A stretch of 18,127 nt of DNA from JBBQRS01 sp038214535 (GTDB lineage Bacteria > Chloroflexota > Anaerolineae > CG2-30-64-16), in assembly GCA_038214535.1 (NCBI GenBank), contig JBBQRS010000095.1, positions 1 through 18,127 on the forward strand. Reading direction: 5' to 3'. Every line of letters begins with the position of its first letter. Within the stretch, counting starts at the first letter, position 1. Below the pieces are notes generated by a model. The model worked only from the letters and a program-made list of their open reading frames with translations, made no database searches and was not told the DNA's origin. A program made the translations under genes and the position numbers. Below are positions 7,524 through 14,526 of the stretch, piece by piece.

Positions 7524-7528
7524 GGCGC

Positions 7529-7705
7529 GCCGGTGGCTGAGACGACCAGGTTGCCGCGGCGCACGGTTGCGGTCTGCACCGGCGTCTCCGCGACCGTGCG
7601 CGCGGCCGTGGTCTGGCTCTTGTAGAAGTACAGCCCCCCGATGACTAGCGCCAGCGCGACGATGAGGATGCCCAGCCCGCGCCAGATCTTCGAACGTTTT
7701 TTCAT
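7529..7705 (-). pseudogene. HlyD/MacA-type adaptor, only the N-terminus remains
   Basis: Membrane-fusion adaptors of this family are anchored by one N-terminal helix and link a MacB-type permease to the outside. The fragment starts at 7705 (AAGGAG upstream) with MKKRSKIWRGL, a single hydrophobic helix (ILIVALALVIGGLYFY), and then TPVQTATVRRGNLVVSATG, the classical first beta strand before the biotinyl-lipoyl-like domain. The family would continue with a few hundred more residues. Here, after about 59 codons, the frame runs antisense into a plus-strand recombinase-like fragment. Orientation and order fit an ancestral operon of adaptor, ATPase, MacB permease (3691-4826) and accessory protein, whose centre is gone. 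The first codons could still be translated into a short non-functional peptide. Confidence 0.8.
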
Positions 7706-7816
7706 GGTCTTCCATCTCCTTCATGCGAACCCAAATTTACGTCTATAGCATAGGAGGTCGTTATAAAGATTCGATGAAGATTGTGTTTGAATTACGTTCG
7801 AGTTCCCGGCATGAGG

Positions 7817-7850
7817 CAAAAAAGCGCCGGGCGAAAACTGCCCGGCGCTT
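7817..7850 (-). terminator. Terminator of the plsX-fabF-NERD operon
   Basis: AAGCGCCGGGC (7822-7832) pairs perfectly with GCCCGGCGCTT (7840-7850) around a seven-base loop. On the minus strand it is followed by six T (plus-strand A at 7818-7823), a canonical intrinsic terminator placed after the minus-strand gene that ends at 7970 and after the MITE copy. Confidence 0.85.
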
Positions 7851-7876
7851 CTGATGATGCAGGAGAGGCGTTGTTT

Positions 7877-7970
7877 AGAGTCTATCCTGAAATTCCGTAG
7901 TCCAGGGCCTTGTGCCCGTCGCTGACGCCCACAAGGGGCTATACTACGAATTCTCGGCTAGATAGATTCT
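7877..7970. repeat. MITE-like palindromic repeat, copy 1
   Basis: The ~94-base element has outer ends AGAGTCTATCC (left) and, on the other strand, AGAATCTATCT (right). Inner arms read CGTAGT..AG..CCTTGTG..CGTC on both sides, with three paired dinucleotide mismatches. It sits between the NERD-like gene and its terminator. The right outer end touches the gene's stop: TAA is followed directly by GAATCTATC on the minus strand. Related copies are at 16270-16345 and, as a half copy, at 17951-17992. Confidence 0.75.
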
Positions 7971-8710
7971 TAGTCGGTTTGCGTGTCCGGCGCGGCCGGG
8001 TCGGTGTATTCTTCACCCGCGGCCTTCGCATTGAACAGCGCTTCGAGGCGTTTGTAATCGGTGGTTTTGAAGGTTGCTCCCCGGCCGGGGCCACGCAACC
8101 ACTTTTTCAGCCCCTTAGGTTCCAGCACGGCGACGGTCGGGTCGGTGATGGTGAGCTTGACGCGGGGATCAATGAAGATGATGGCCGACTGTACGGGAAC
8201 ATCCAGCCCCGACGTTTCCGACAGGATCCACTGGCGCAGGCGTTCTGCTGCTTCCAGCGCGTCCTTCGTAGGGTTGCCCAGCCCTTCCTGGAATAAGAGG
8301 AAAAGGCGCGTGAGCGAGAACTTGCTGTGCCACTCCGAACCTGTGACCGAGACTTCCCCCGTCTGGTCGCGCAACGTGACGCTGTAAAGCCCGTTCGGAC
8401 TGAGCAGTACGTAAGGCTCCGGCAGGGACCACGCATAATAATGATAGCGGTCATCCAGCCCTTTCAGCGCCGTCTCGACGACTTCATCGGGTCGGGGCGA
8501 CCGCCCCCAGCGCCGCAGGTTGTAGTTACCGAACTGCGCCAGCCCAAACCCGAGCACCAGCGACCCCAGCGACACCCAGACCGACCAGGCGTTTTGCGGG
8601 CGAAAAGAGGCGACCATGCCGGCAAGCAAGATGCCCAGACCGCCGAATGTGGCGTAGGTGCCCATCTTCTTGCGGCGCTCGATCATCGTTGTGTTGGTTG
8701 TGACTTTCAT
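7970..8710 (-). CDS. Membrane protein with degenerate NERD-like domain
   Basis: This 246-aa protein has two N-terminal membrane helices (TFGGLGILLAGMVASF at ~21-36 and VWVSLGSLVLGFGLAQF at ~44-60). A soluble part follows that resembles the NERD (nuclease-related) layout: a LKGLDDRYHYY start, VLLSPNGLYSV, TGEVSVTG, GNPTKDALEAAERLRQWI, and VPVQSAIIFIDPRVKLTI. The Glu-x-Lys expected of nuclease-like active sites is not seen after PNGLYSV (TLRDQ instead), so I infer no catalytic activity. It follows fabF after 16 bases and is probably co-transcribed with plsX and fabF, perhaps with an envelope role. The start at 8710 has GGAG about 13 bases upstream. Function unknown. Confidence 0.75.
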   Translation of the reverse strand: MKVTTNTTMIERRKKMGTYATFGGLGILLAGMVASFRPQNAWSVWVSLGSLVLGFGLAQFGNYNLRRWGRSPRPDEVVETALKGLDDRYHYYAWSLPEPYVLLSPNGLYSVTLRDQTGEVSVTGSEWHSKFSLTRLFLLFQEGLGNPTKDALEAAERLRQWILSETSGLDVPVQSAIIFIDPRVKLTITDPTVAVLEPKGLKKWLRGPGRGATFKTTDYKRLEALFNAKAAGEEYTDPAAPDTQTD

Positions 8711-8726
8711 CGAAGGGGCTGCTCCT

Positions 8727-9980
8727 TTATTCCCACTTTCCTATCACAATACATGAATTCTGGCCGCCCAGTCCGAATGAGTTGGACATTGCCACTTCAA
8801 CGCGTTTGTGTTTTGCCACGTTGGGCACATAGTCGAGATCGCACGTCGGATCGGGCGTTTCCTGGTTGACCGTCGGGTGCAGGGTATCGGTATGGACGGA
8901 CATGATGGTCGCGATGCCCTCGACCGCGCCGGCCGCGCCGAACAGGTGGCCGATCATGCTCTTGGTGCTGTTGACCGACAACTCGTAAGCGTGTTCGCCA
9001 AACACGCTCTTGACCGCGTTGGTCTCGGCGGAATCGTTCTGCTGGGTTGAACTGCCATGTGCGTTAATGTAATTGACGCGCTCGAATTCGACATCCGCAT
9101 CGCGCAGCGCCCAGCGCATGGTGCGGGCAGGCCCCACGCCGTTCGGGTCGGGTTGCGCCACGTGAAACGCGTCCGCGGAGGAAGCGTGGCCCAACAGCTC
9201 GGCGTAGATGCGCGCGCCGCGCTTGAGCGCGTGCTCCAATTCTTCCAGGATGACGATCCCTGAGCCTTCGCCAATTACGAAACCGTCACGGTCGGCGTCG
9301 AAAGGCCGGCTCGCGCGCCACGGCTCGTCGTTGCGTGTTGACAACACCCGCATGGCCGTAAAGCCGATGAAAAACAGCGCGTTCACCTGCGCCTCGCTGC
9401 CCCCGGCCAACACGATGTCGCTTACACCCCGGCGGATCAATTCAACCCCATCGCCGATGGCCTGCGTGCCCGCGGCGCAGGCGGTGCTCAGCGTGGAGAG
9501 CGGCCCCAGGCAGCCATGATCCAGCCCGACGTGAAAGGCGGGCATGTTGCAAAGGGACTCGATGGCCGTGTGCGGTGTAATGCGCGTGATGCCCTCACAC
9601 TGAAACTTGCTGATCGGCTCGATCAGCAGCTCTATGCCGCCGATGCCGGTGCCCATGACGACGCCGACGCGCTCCATGTCTTCCTTCGACCAGTCGAGGT
9701 TGGCATCGGCGACCGCTTCGCGCCCGGCCACGATGGCAAATTGCGAGCAGCGCGCCATGCGCCGCGCGTCTTTGGGATTGATGAACCGGGTCGGGTCGAA
9801 CTCCTTCACTTCAGCCGCAATGTGGACCGGGAAGGGCGAGGGATCGAATAGCGTCGCCTTGGCGACACCGGATTGTCCTGCGACCAGGGCCTGCCAGGTC
9901 GTTTGCAAATCGTGGCCCACCGGAGTCAGGGCGCCCATGCCCGTGACGACAACCCGCCGCCGTCCGTTATTTGCTGTCAT
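8727..9980 (-). CDS. fabF: Beta-ketoacyl-ACP synthase II
   Basis: FabF condenses malonyl-ACP with acyl-ACP in the elongation cycle of type II fatty acid synthesis in the cytoplasm. The 417-aa length is normal. The Cys-His-His active site is present: Cys168 in STACAAGTQAIGDG, His308 in NAHGSSTQQND, and His345 in KSMIGHLFGAAG with Lys340. The C-terminal SNSFGLGGQN loop is also conserved. SSTQQND replaces the more common TSTPLND/TSTPLGD, a mild divergence. It starts five bases after the plsX stop, so the two are translationally close. Acyl carrier protein and the malonyl transferase are not in the window. FabB is an alternative, but the overall pattern fits FabF better. Confidence 0.93.
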   Translation of the reverse strand: MTANNGRRRVVVTGMGALTPVGHDLQTTWQALVAGQSGVAKATLFDPSPFPVHIAAEVKEFDPTRFINPKDARRMARCSQFAIVAGREAVADANLDWSKEDMERVGVVMGTGIGGIELLIEPISKFQCEGITRITPHTAIESLCNMPAFHVGLDHGCLGPLSTLSTACAAGTQAIGDGVELIRRGVSDIVLAGGSEAQVNALFFIGFTAMRVLSTRNDEPWRASRPFDADRDGFVIGEGSGIVILEELEHALKRGARIYAELLGHASSADAFHVAQPDPNGVGPARTMRWALRDADVEFERVNYINAHGSSTQQNDSAETNAVKSVFGEHAYELSVNSTKSMIGHLFGAAGAVEGIATIMSVHTDTLHPTVNQETPDPTCDLDYVPNVAKHKRVEVAMSNSFGLGGQNSCIVIGKWE

Positions 9981-9985
9981 ACGTG

Positions 9986-11026
9986 TTACTTGTCTCCATA
10001 ACCTTCGAGACCCGCCTCAATCGCCTCGATCAGGCCTTGCTGCACGCTGGTTGCAGCCATGCGGATCATATATTGAATTGCCTTTTCATCGCTGCGGCCG
10101 TGGCCGATGACGACCACCCCATTGACGCCAAGCAGCGGCGCGCCGCCGATTTCGCGCCAGTCGCCGCGCTGCCGTAACGCCTTGATAGAGGGTAGAAGCA
10201 TCAGCAGGCCTGGAATCGCGAAGACCAATGCTGGGGCCAGCAACAGCAGCCCCAGCTTATTCCGTCCGCCGCGGGTGAACTCATTTTTCGCCGTCTTGCC
10301 GAGAAATGACATCATGCCCTCGGTGAGTTTGATGATGACATTGCCCGTTAACCCATCTGTCACCACGACGTTCGCCAGCCCGCGCCCCAGGTCTTTGCCT
10401 TCCACGTTGCCGACGAAATTCAGCCCGGACGCCTGGAGCAGTGGATAGGTCTCCCGGATCAGCATGTTGCCCTTATCGGCCTCTTCGCCGTTGGACACGA
10501 TACCGACTTTGGGGTTATCCAGCCCGAAGATCTTCTCGGCGTAAGCGACCCCCATCAGGGCGAACTGTACCAGATATTCCGGCTTGCAGTCGGCGTTGAC
10601 CCCGATGTCAATGATCAGACACGGCTCGGGCGAGGCCGGGTAAATGCTGCCGAGGCCAGGGCGTTCGACCCCACGGATACGCCCCAGGCCAAAGAGCGCG
10701 GCGGCCATCACTGCGCCCGAATTGCCGGCCGATGCAAACGCGTCGGCGTGACCCTCTTTCACCAATCGCATCCCCACCATCATGGAGGAATCGCGCTTGG
10801 CCCGAACGGCCATCGTGTGCTCGGCCATATCCACCACGGAGGGCGCGTGAACCACCTCGATCGGCAACCCGGTCGTGTCGCGTTGTTTCGCTAATTCCGC
10901 GCGGATTCGGTCTTCGATGCCGACCAGGATGATAGGTGTGCCCGTTTCGCGCGCCTCAGCGACCGCGCCCGCGACTACGACGGCAGGCGCGTGATCTCCT
11001 CCCATGGCATCTACGACGATTTTCAT
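9986..11026 (-). CDS. plsX: Phosphate acyltransferase PlsX
   Basis: PlsX converts acyl-ACP and phosphate to acyl-phosphate, the donor used by PlsY for the first acylation of glycerol-3-phosphate in phospholipid synthesis. It is a peripheral membrane enzyme. The 346-aa product begins with MKIVVDAMGGDHAP, the family hallmark. It contains SAGNSGAVMAAALF, IDIGVNADCKPEYLVQFA, GIVSNGEEADKGN, VVTDGLTGNVIIKLTEG and a C-terminal GVNGVVVIGHGRSDEKA, all typical. It heads the plsX-fabF operon and has a strong promoter (11100-11128). The leader holds a perfect palindrome that could be an operator. Confidence 0.95.
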   Translation of the reverse strand: MKIVVDAMGGDHAPAVVVAGAVAEARETGTPIILVGIEDRIRAELAKQRDTTGLPIEVVHAPSVVDMAEHTMAVRAKRDSSMMVGMRLVKEGHADAFASAGNSGAVMAAALFGLGRIRGVERPGLGSIYPASPEPCLIIDIGVNADCKPEYLVQFALMGVAYAEKIFGLDNPKVGIVSNGEEADKGNMLIRETYPLLQASGLNFVGNVEGKDLGRGLANVVVTDGLTGNVIIKLTEGMMSFLGKTAKNEFTRGGRNKLGLLLLAPALVFAIPGLLMLLPSIKALRQRGDWREIGGAPLLGVNGVVVIGHGRSDEKAIQYMIRMAATSVQQGLIEAIEAGLEGYGDK

Positions 11027-11073
11027 GCGCGACTCACCAGAATGACGGGATGGTGAAACAAGGTGTTGCGTTG

Positions 11074-11085
11074 GATGACGTCATC
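11074..11085. promoter_or_regulatory. 12-bp perfect palindrome in the plsX leader (possible operator)
   Basis: GATGACGTCATC is a perfect palindrome located about 15 bases downstream of the plsX -10 hexamer, between the likely transcription start and the gene. The neighbouring CTTTAAAG (11085-11092) is also self-complementary. The position suits a repressor operator of a lipid-synthesis operon, but no regulator is identified. Confidence 0.35.
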
Positions 11086-11099
11086 TTTAAAGCCAAACA

Positions 11100-11128
11100 A
11101 GTATATGTGAATCCCCAGGCTTTGACAA
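11100..11128 (-). promoter_or_regulatory. Sigma-70-type promoter of the plsX operon
   Basis: On the minus strand TTGTCA (11128-11123), a 17-base spacer and TATACT (11105-11100) give a near-consensus promoter. The leader to the plsX start is about 70 bases. It points away from the tRNA promoter, whose -35 begins 46 bases further along. Confidence 0.75.
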
Positions 11129-11174
11129 ACTACAGACAGAAACTCTCGCGTGACGCGTGATCGGCGCGAGTGAG

Positions 11175-11202
11175 TTGACAATGTCCGTGAATGGGCTATA
11201 AT
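11175..11202 (+). promoter_or_regulatory. Consensus sigma-70-type promoter of tRNA-Leu
   Basis: TTGACA (11175-11180) and TATAAT (11197-11202) are both perfect consensus with a 16-base spacer, ten bases before the tRNA 5' end. Perfect hexamers suit a highly expressed stable RNA. Confidence 0.85.
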
Positions 11203-11212
11203 AGTGGCCGAT

Positions 11213-11298
11213 GCCCCCGTGGTGGAATTGGTATACACGGCAGGTTGAGGGCCTGTGCCCGTATGGGCGTGCCCGTTCGAGTCGGGCCGGGGGCACCA
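11213..11298 (+). tRNA. tRNA-Leu (anticodon GAG)
   Basis: This is a class II tRNA with encoded CCA. The acceptor stem GCCCCCG (11213-11219) pairs with CGGGGGC (11288-11294); the discriminator is A and CCA lies at 11296-11298. The D arm, an anticodon stem GCAGG/CCTGT with loop TTGAGGG (anticodon GAG at 11247-11249), a long variable arm GCCCGTATGGGCGT and a T arm GCCCG-TTCGAGT-CGGGC are all visible. The long variable arm and discriminator A fit leucine; GAG reads CUC and CUU codons. Confidence 0.96.
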
Positions 11299-11325
11299 CC
11301 AAGAATTGAGAGTTTGAATTTCAGG

Positions 11326-11364
11326 CCGGCCTTGCCCACAGCGCCACCAGGGAGGCCGGTTTTT
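11326..11364 (+). terminator. Terminator after tRNA-Leu
   Basis: CCGGCCT (11326-11332) pairs with AGGCCGG (11353-11359), followed by TTTTT (11360-11364). The 20-base loop is long, so termination may be partial, allowing read-through into the sugar dehydrogenase gene, for which I see no separate promoter. Confidence 0.55.
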
Positions 11365-11403
11365 GCGCCTATACGTCGTGTGTGTCTCAGGAGTACCCCC
11401 ACA

Positions 11404-12720
11404 TTGAAAAATCAACTTCTGCAGAAGATCACCGATCATGATGCGGTTGTGGCTGTGGTCGGGCTGGGATATGTCGGGTTGCCCCTGGCTGTGGCCTTTG
11501 CCGAGCGCGGGTTTCCCGTCGTTGGCATAGATGTCAGCGCGGGCAAAGTCGCCAGCCTCAACCGCGGCGAATCTTACGTGCAGGACATCCCGACGGCGCG
11601 GCTTGCGGCCGTTACGGCTGCACCGGCCGAAGGTGAATTGCGGCCGGTCGCGGGCCGGATCGTGGCCTCTACGGACTATGCCCTGTTGGATCACTGTGAC
11701 GCCGCCATCATCTGTGTGCCCACTCCGCTGAACAAGACACGCGACCCCGATGTTCGGTTTTTGCTCGAATCGGGTGAGGCGATTGCTGCGCATGTCCATC
11801 CCGGCCTGTTGGTCATCCTCGAATCTACCACCTATCCCGGCACCACCGAAGAATTGCTTCTGCCTATGTTAACACAGGACGCGTCGGTGCGCGTCGGCGA
11901 AGATTTCTTTCTCGCGTTTTCGCCCGAGCGGATTGATCCGGGGCGGACGGACTATACCGTCGAGAACACGCCCAAAGTGGTGGGCGGGGTGACGCAGAAC
12001 TGTTCCGACGTGGCGGTCGCGCTGTACGCCGAGATCATCCAGCGGATTGTCCCGGTCACGTCAACCCAATCGGCTGAGATGGTGAAGTTGCTGGAGAATA
12101 CCTTCCGCGCCGTCAACATCGCCCTGGCTAACGAAGTCGCCATCATGTGCGATAAGCTGGGGATTGACGTCTGGGAAGTGATTGACGCCGCTTCGACCAA
12201 GCCCTACGGGTTCATGCGCTTCACGCCGGGGCCGGGTGTGGGCGGCCACTGCATCCCGCTCGATCCGTTCTATCTCTCCTGGAAGCTGAAGACGCTCAAC
12301 TATAATGCGCGATTCATCCAACTGGCAGGCGAAATCAACACTGCGATGCCGATTTATTGGGTCGAGAAGGTGCAGAGCGCGCTGAACGATGCCGGCAAGC
12401 CGCTGAAGGGCAGCCGCGTGCTGGTGCTGGGCGTCGCCTATAAGAAGGATATTGATGATGTTCGTGAGTCGCCCGCGCTCGATATCATCGAGCTATTGCG
12501 CCAGCGGGGCGCCGACGTGCGTTATCACGACCCACATATTCCGACTCTTGCCCACAACGGGCAGGGCTTCACCTCTGAGACAGACCTGAACGCGGCGCTG
12601 GATGCGGCGGATTGCGTCATTATTGTGACCGACCATTCGGCGTACGACTGGCCGGATGTCTTCCGGCGCGCCAGGCTGGTGGTGGATACACGCCACGTCG
12701 GCGCGAGAGCCGCCGGTTGA
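11404..12720 (+). CDS. UDP-N-acetylhexosamine 6-dehydrogenase (WbpA/WecC/TviB family)
   Basis: This NAD-dependent enzyme oxidises UDP-GlcNAc (or UDP-ManNAc) twice at C6 to the uronic acid for surface polysaccharide. The 438-aa product has the Rossmann motif GLGYVGLP (20-27), the conserved VPTPLNKTRDPD and SPERIDPG segments, KLLENTFRAVNIALANE, and the catalytic Cys283 in GPGVGGHCIPLDP. FMRFTPGPGVGGHC with YLSWK is typical of the HexNAc branch, not of UDP-glucose dehydrogenases. TTG at 11404 is chosen as start because AGGAG lies ten bases upstream; an in-frame GTG at 11380 is the alternative. The open frame extends further upstream but through the tRNA. It overlaps the epimerase gene by one base (TGATG), implying coupled translation. 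GlcNAc versus ManNAc specificity is not decided. Confidence 0.9.
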   Translation: MKNQLLQKITDHDAVVAVVGLGYVGLPLAVAFAERGFPVVGIDVSAGKVASLNRGESYVQDIPTARLAAVTAAPAEGELRPVAGRIVASTDYALLDHCDAAIICVPTPLNKTRDPDVRFLLESGEAIAAHVHPGLLVILESTTYPGTTEELLLPMLTQDASVRVGEDFFLAFSPERIDPGRTDYTVENTPKVVGGVTQNCSDVAVALYAEIIQRIVPVTSTQSAEMVKLLENTFRAVNIALANEVAIMCDKLGIDVWEVIDAASTKPYGFMRFTPGPGVGGHCIPLDPFYLSWKLKTLNYNARFIQLAGEINTAMPIYWVEKVQSALNDAGKPLKGSRVLVLGVAYKKDIDDVRESPALDIIELLRQRGADVRYHDPHIPTLAHNGQGFTSETDLNAALDAADCVIIVTDHSAYDWPDVFRRARLVVDTRHVGARAAG

Positions 12721-13721
12721 TGGCCGATCCGCAGACCGGGCCTGTGATCGTCACGGGTTGTGCGGGTTTCATCGGCTCGCAGGTCTGTACGCGCCTGCTC
12801 GCGGAAGGCCGCGAGGTCATCGGCATTGACAATCTGAACGACGCTTACGCCGTTACGCTGAAGCAGTGGCGGCTGGCGCAACTGACCGGCCGGCCTGGCT
12901 TTCGGTTCTATCCGGTGGATATCACCGACGCGGAGATGCTGGAGCAGGCATTGGCGTTGGAGGTCGCCCGCGATCCTGTTGCCGGGGTGATCAACCTGGC
13001 GGCGCGCGCCGGGGTGCGTTACTCAGTGACCAATCCCTGGATTTACTACCAGACCAATGTGATTGGCGCGCTGAATTTGCTGGAGTGGTCGCGCCGTCAT
13101 GATGTCGGCAAGTTCGTGCTCGCCTCCAGTTCCAGCCTGTACGGCGCGAGCGATGAACTGCCCTATCGCGAAGATCAATGCACCGATCGGCCGCTCTCGC
13201 CCTATGCCGCATCGAAGAAAGCTGCCGAGGCGTTGTGCTATTCTTATCATCATCTGCACGGCCTGGATGTGACGGTGTTTCGTTATTTCACGGTCTATGG
13301 GCCGGCTGGCCGGCCCGACATGCTGCCGTTTCGCCTTGTGCAGTGGATCAACGAGGGGCATCCGGTGGTGGTTTACGGGGATGGCGCGCAATCGAGAGAT
13401 TTCACCTATGTGGATGATATCGCGCGCGGCACCATTGCGGGGCTGACGCCGCTGGGCTATGCGGTCATCAACCTGGGGTCTGATGCGCCCGTTACGGTGG
13501 CGGAAATGATCCGGCGGGTTGAAGAGGCGCTCGGTAAGCGGGCGATTATTCGCTATGAAGCGGCGCATCCGGCGGATGTGCGCGCGACGTGGGCTAACAT
13601 CGACGCGGCGGGCCGATTGCTGGCGTGGAAGCCGGAAACAACGATTGAAACAGGGGTGACGAACACGGTTAACTGGTACCTTCGTGAACGAGACTGGGCG
13701 CAAAACATTCCGACGGCGTGA
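12720..13721 (+). CDS. NAD-dependent UDP-uronate 4-epimerase (SDR family)
   Basis: This 333-aa extended short-chain dehydrogenase probably interconverts UDP-HexNAc uronates or UDP-glucuronate and UDP-galacturonate. It has the NAD-binding TGCAGFIG (12-19), IDNLND, VINLAARAGVRYSVTNPWIYYQTNVIGALNLLE (the uronate-epimerase version of the family motif), SSSSLYG, and the catalytic YAASK (Tyr162, Lys166). RYFTVYGPAGRPDMLPF is typical of the CapI/UDP-glucuronate 4-epimerase group. Since the preceding gene makes a HexNAc uronate, the WbpP-like role of forming the galacto epimer is the likely one. ATG 12720 overlaps the previous stop as TGATG; the longer open frame from 12612 lies within the dehydrogenase gene and is not used. 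Confidence 0.88.
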   Translation: MADPQTGPVIVTGCAGFIGSQVCTRLLAEGREVIGIDNLNDAYAVTLKQWRLAQLTGRPGFRFYPVDITDAEMLEQALALEVARDPVAGVINLAARAGVRYSVTNPWIYYQTNVIGALNLLEWSRRHDVGKFVLASSSSLYGASDELPYREDQCTDRPLSPYAASKKAAEALCYSYHHLHGLDVTVFRYFTVYGPAGRPDMLPFRLVQWINEGHPVVVYGDGAQSRDFTYVDDIARGTIAGLTPLGYAVINLGSDAPVTVAEMIRRVEEALGKRAIIRYEAAHPADVRATWANIDAAGRLLAWKPETTIETGVTNTVNWYLRERDWAQNIPTA

Positions 13722-13774
13722 TTGACGCCCATCGCGCCTGAATCTCACCGGGGAAGGATGCACGCTGAGAAGGT

Positions 13775-14521
13775 ATGGGGCACAGTATCTGGGAGTTCAT
13801 TATTGTGGGGTTTCTGGCCCAGCTCATTGACGGCGCGTTGGGCATGGCCTATGGTGTGAGTTCCAATACCTTCCTGTTGAGCATCGGTGTGCCGCCCGCA
13901 GTTGCCAGCGCCAGCGTCCATGCCGCCGAAGTCGTGACCACCGGGGTGTCGGGTCTGTCTCACTGGCGGTTGGGCAATATTGACAGATACTTGATCAAGC
14001 GCCTGGTCATTCCGGGCGTGGTGGGCGGCGTCATCGGGGCTTATCTGCTCACCGAGATGCCCACTGGTTTGATCAAGCCGATTGTGGCCGTCTATCTCGC
14101 GATCATGGGCGTCGTCATTCTGCGCCGGGCCATGTACCCGGTGGTGGAGCGCGAGGTGCGGACTGCGCTGGTTCCGCTGGGGATCATCGGCGGTTTTTTT
14201 GATGCGATTGGCGGCGGGGGTTGGGGGCCCATCGTGACGTCTACATTGGTGGCGCGGGGCAACAACCCCCGTTTCACCATCGGTTCCGTGAGCATGACGG
14301 AGTTCTTCGTCACCCTGTCGCAGTCTGTGGTCTTCATCCTGACGCTCACATTGACGTTGGAAAACGCCCAGATTATCCTGGGCCTGTTGATTGGCGGCGT
14401 GATCGCTGCGCCGCTTGCTGCGTTTGCTGCCAGATACATTCCGGCCCGGCCACTGATGATGGCTGTGGGTGTGTTAATTATCATCTTGAGCATTCGAACG
14501 CTCATTCTCACGATTGGTTAG
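13775..14521 (+). CDS. TauE/SafE family anion permease
   Basis: The 248-aa integral membrane protein belongs to the TauE/SafE (DUF81) family, whose members move sulfite, sulfoacetate or other sulfur-containing anions. About seven or eight hydrophobic segments are visible, arranged in two halves. The conserved Gly-rich entry FLAQLIDGALGMAYGV heads the first half and IIGGFFDAIGGGGWGPIV the second, the usual duplicated motif. It starts at ATG 13775, with a short-spaced GAGAAGG, 53 bases after the epimerase. Its stop lies five bases before the sulfurylase/kinase gene, so the two are surely co-transcribed. This favours a role in sulfate or sulfite movement tied to sulfate activation. Direction of transport cannot be judged from sequence. 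Confidence 0.88.
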   Translation: MGHSIWEFIIVGFLAQLIDGALGMAYGVSSNTFLLSIGVPPAVASASVHAAEVVTTGVSGLSHWRLGNIDRYLIKRLVIPGVVGGVIGAYLLTEMPTGLIKPIVAVYLAIMGVVILRRAMYPVVEREVRTALVPLGIIGGFFDAIGGGGWGPIVTSTLVARGNNPRFTIGSVSMTEFFVTLSQSVVFILTLTLTLENAQIILGLLIGGVIAAPLAAFAARYIPARPLMMAVGVLIIILSIRTLILTIG

Positions 14522-14526
14522 GGGTT

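Noticed and set aside
4827..7528. Simple inversion as explanation of the two strand-switching joints
   Set aside because: An inversion would place the missing HlyD C-terminus and MacB N-terminus, reversed, at the block edges. FN3-like and recombinase-like sequences are there instead.
7256..7540. 94-codon frame starting MKMAIWIAGRRRRGSR
   Set aside because: Its composition is Arg/Gly/Ala-rich and motif-free, while the other two plus frames carry the recombinase-like motifs across the same DNA.
11191..11403. Upstream extension of the sugar dehydrogenase reading frame
   Set aside because: The open frame passes through tRNA-Leu and its terminator. The ribosome-binding site at 11389 and family length place the start at 11404.
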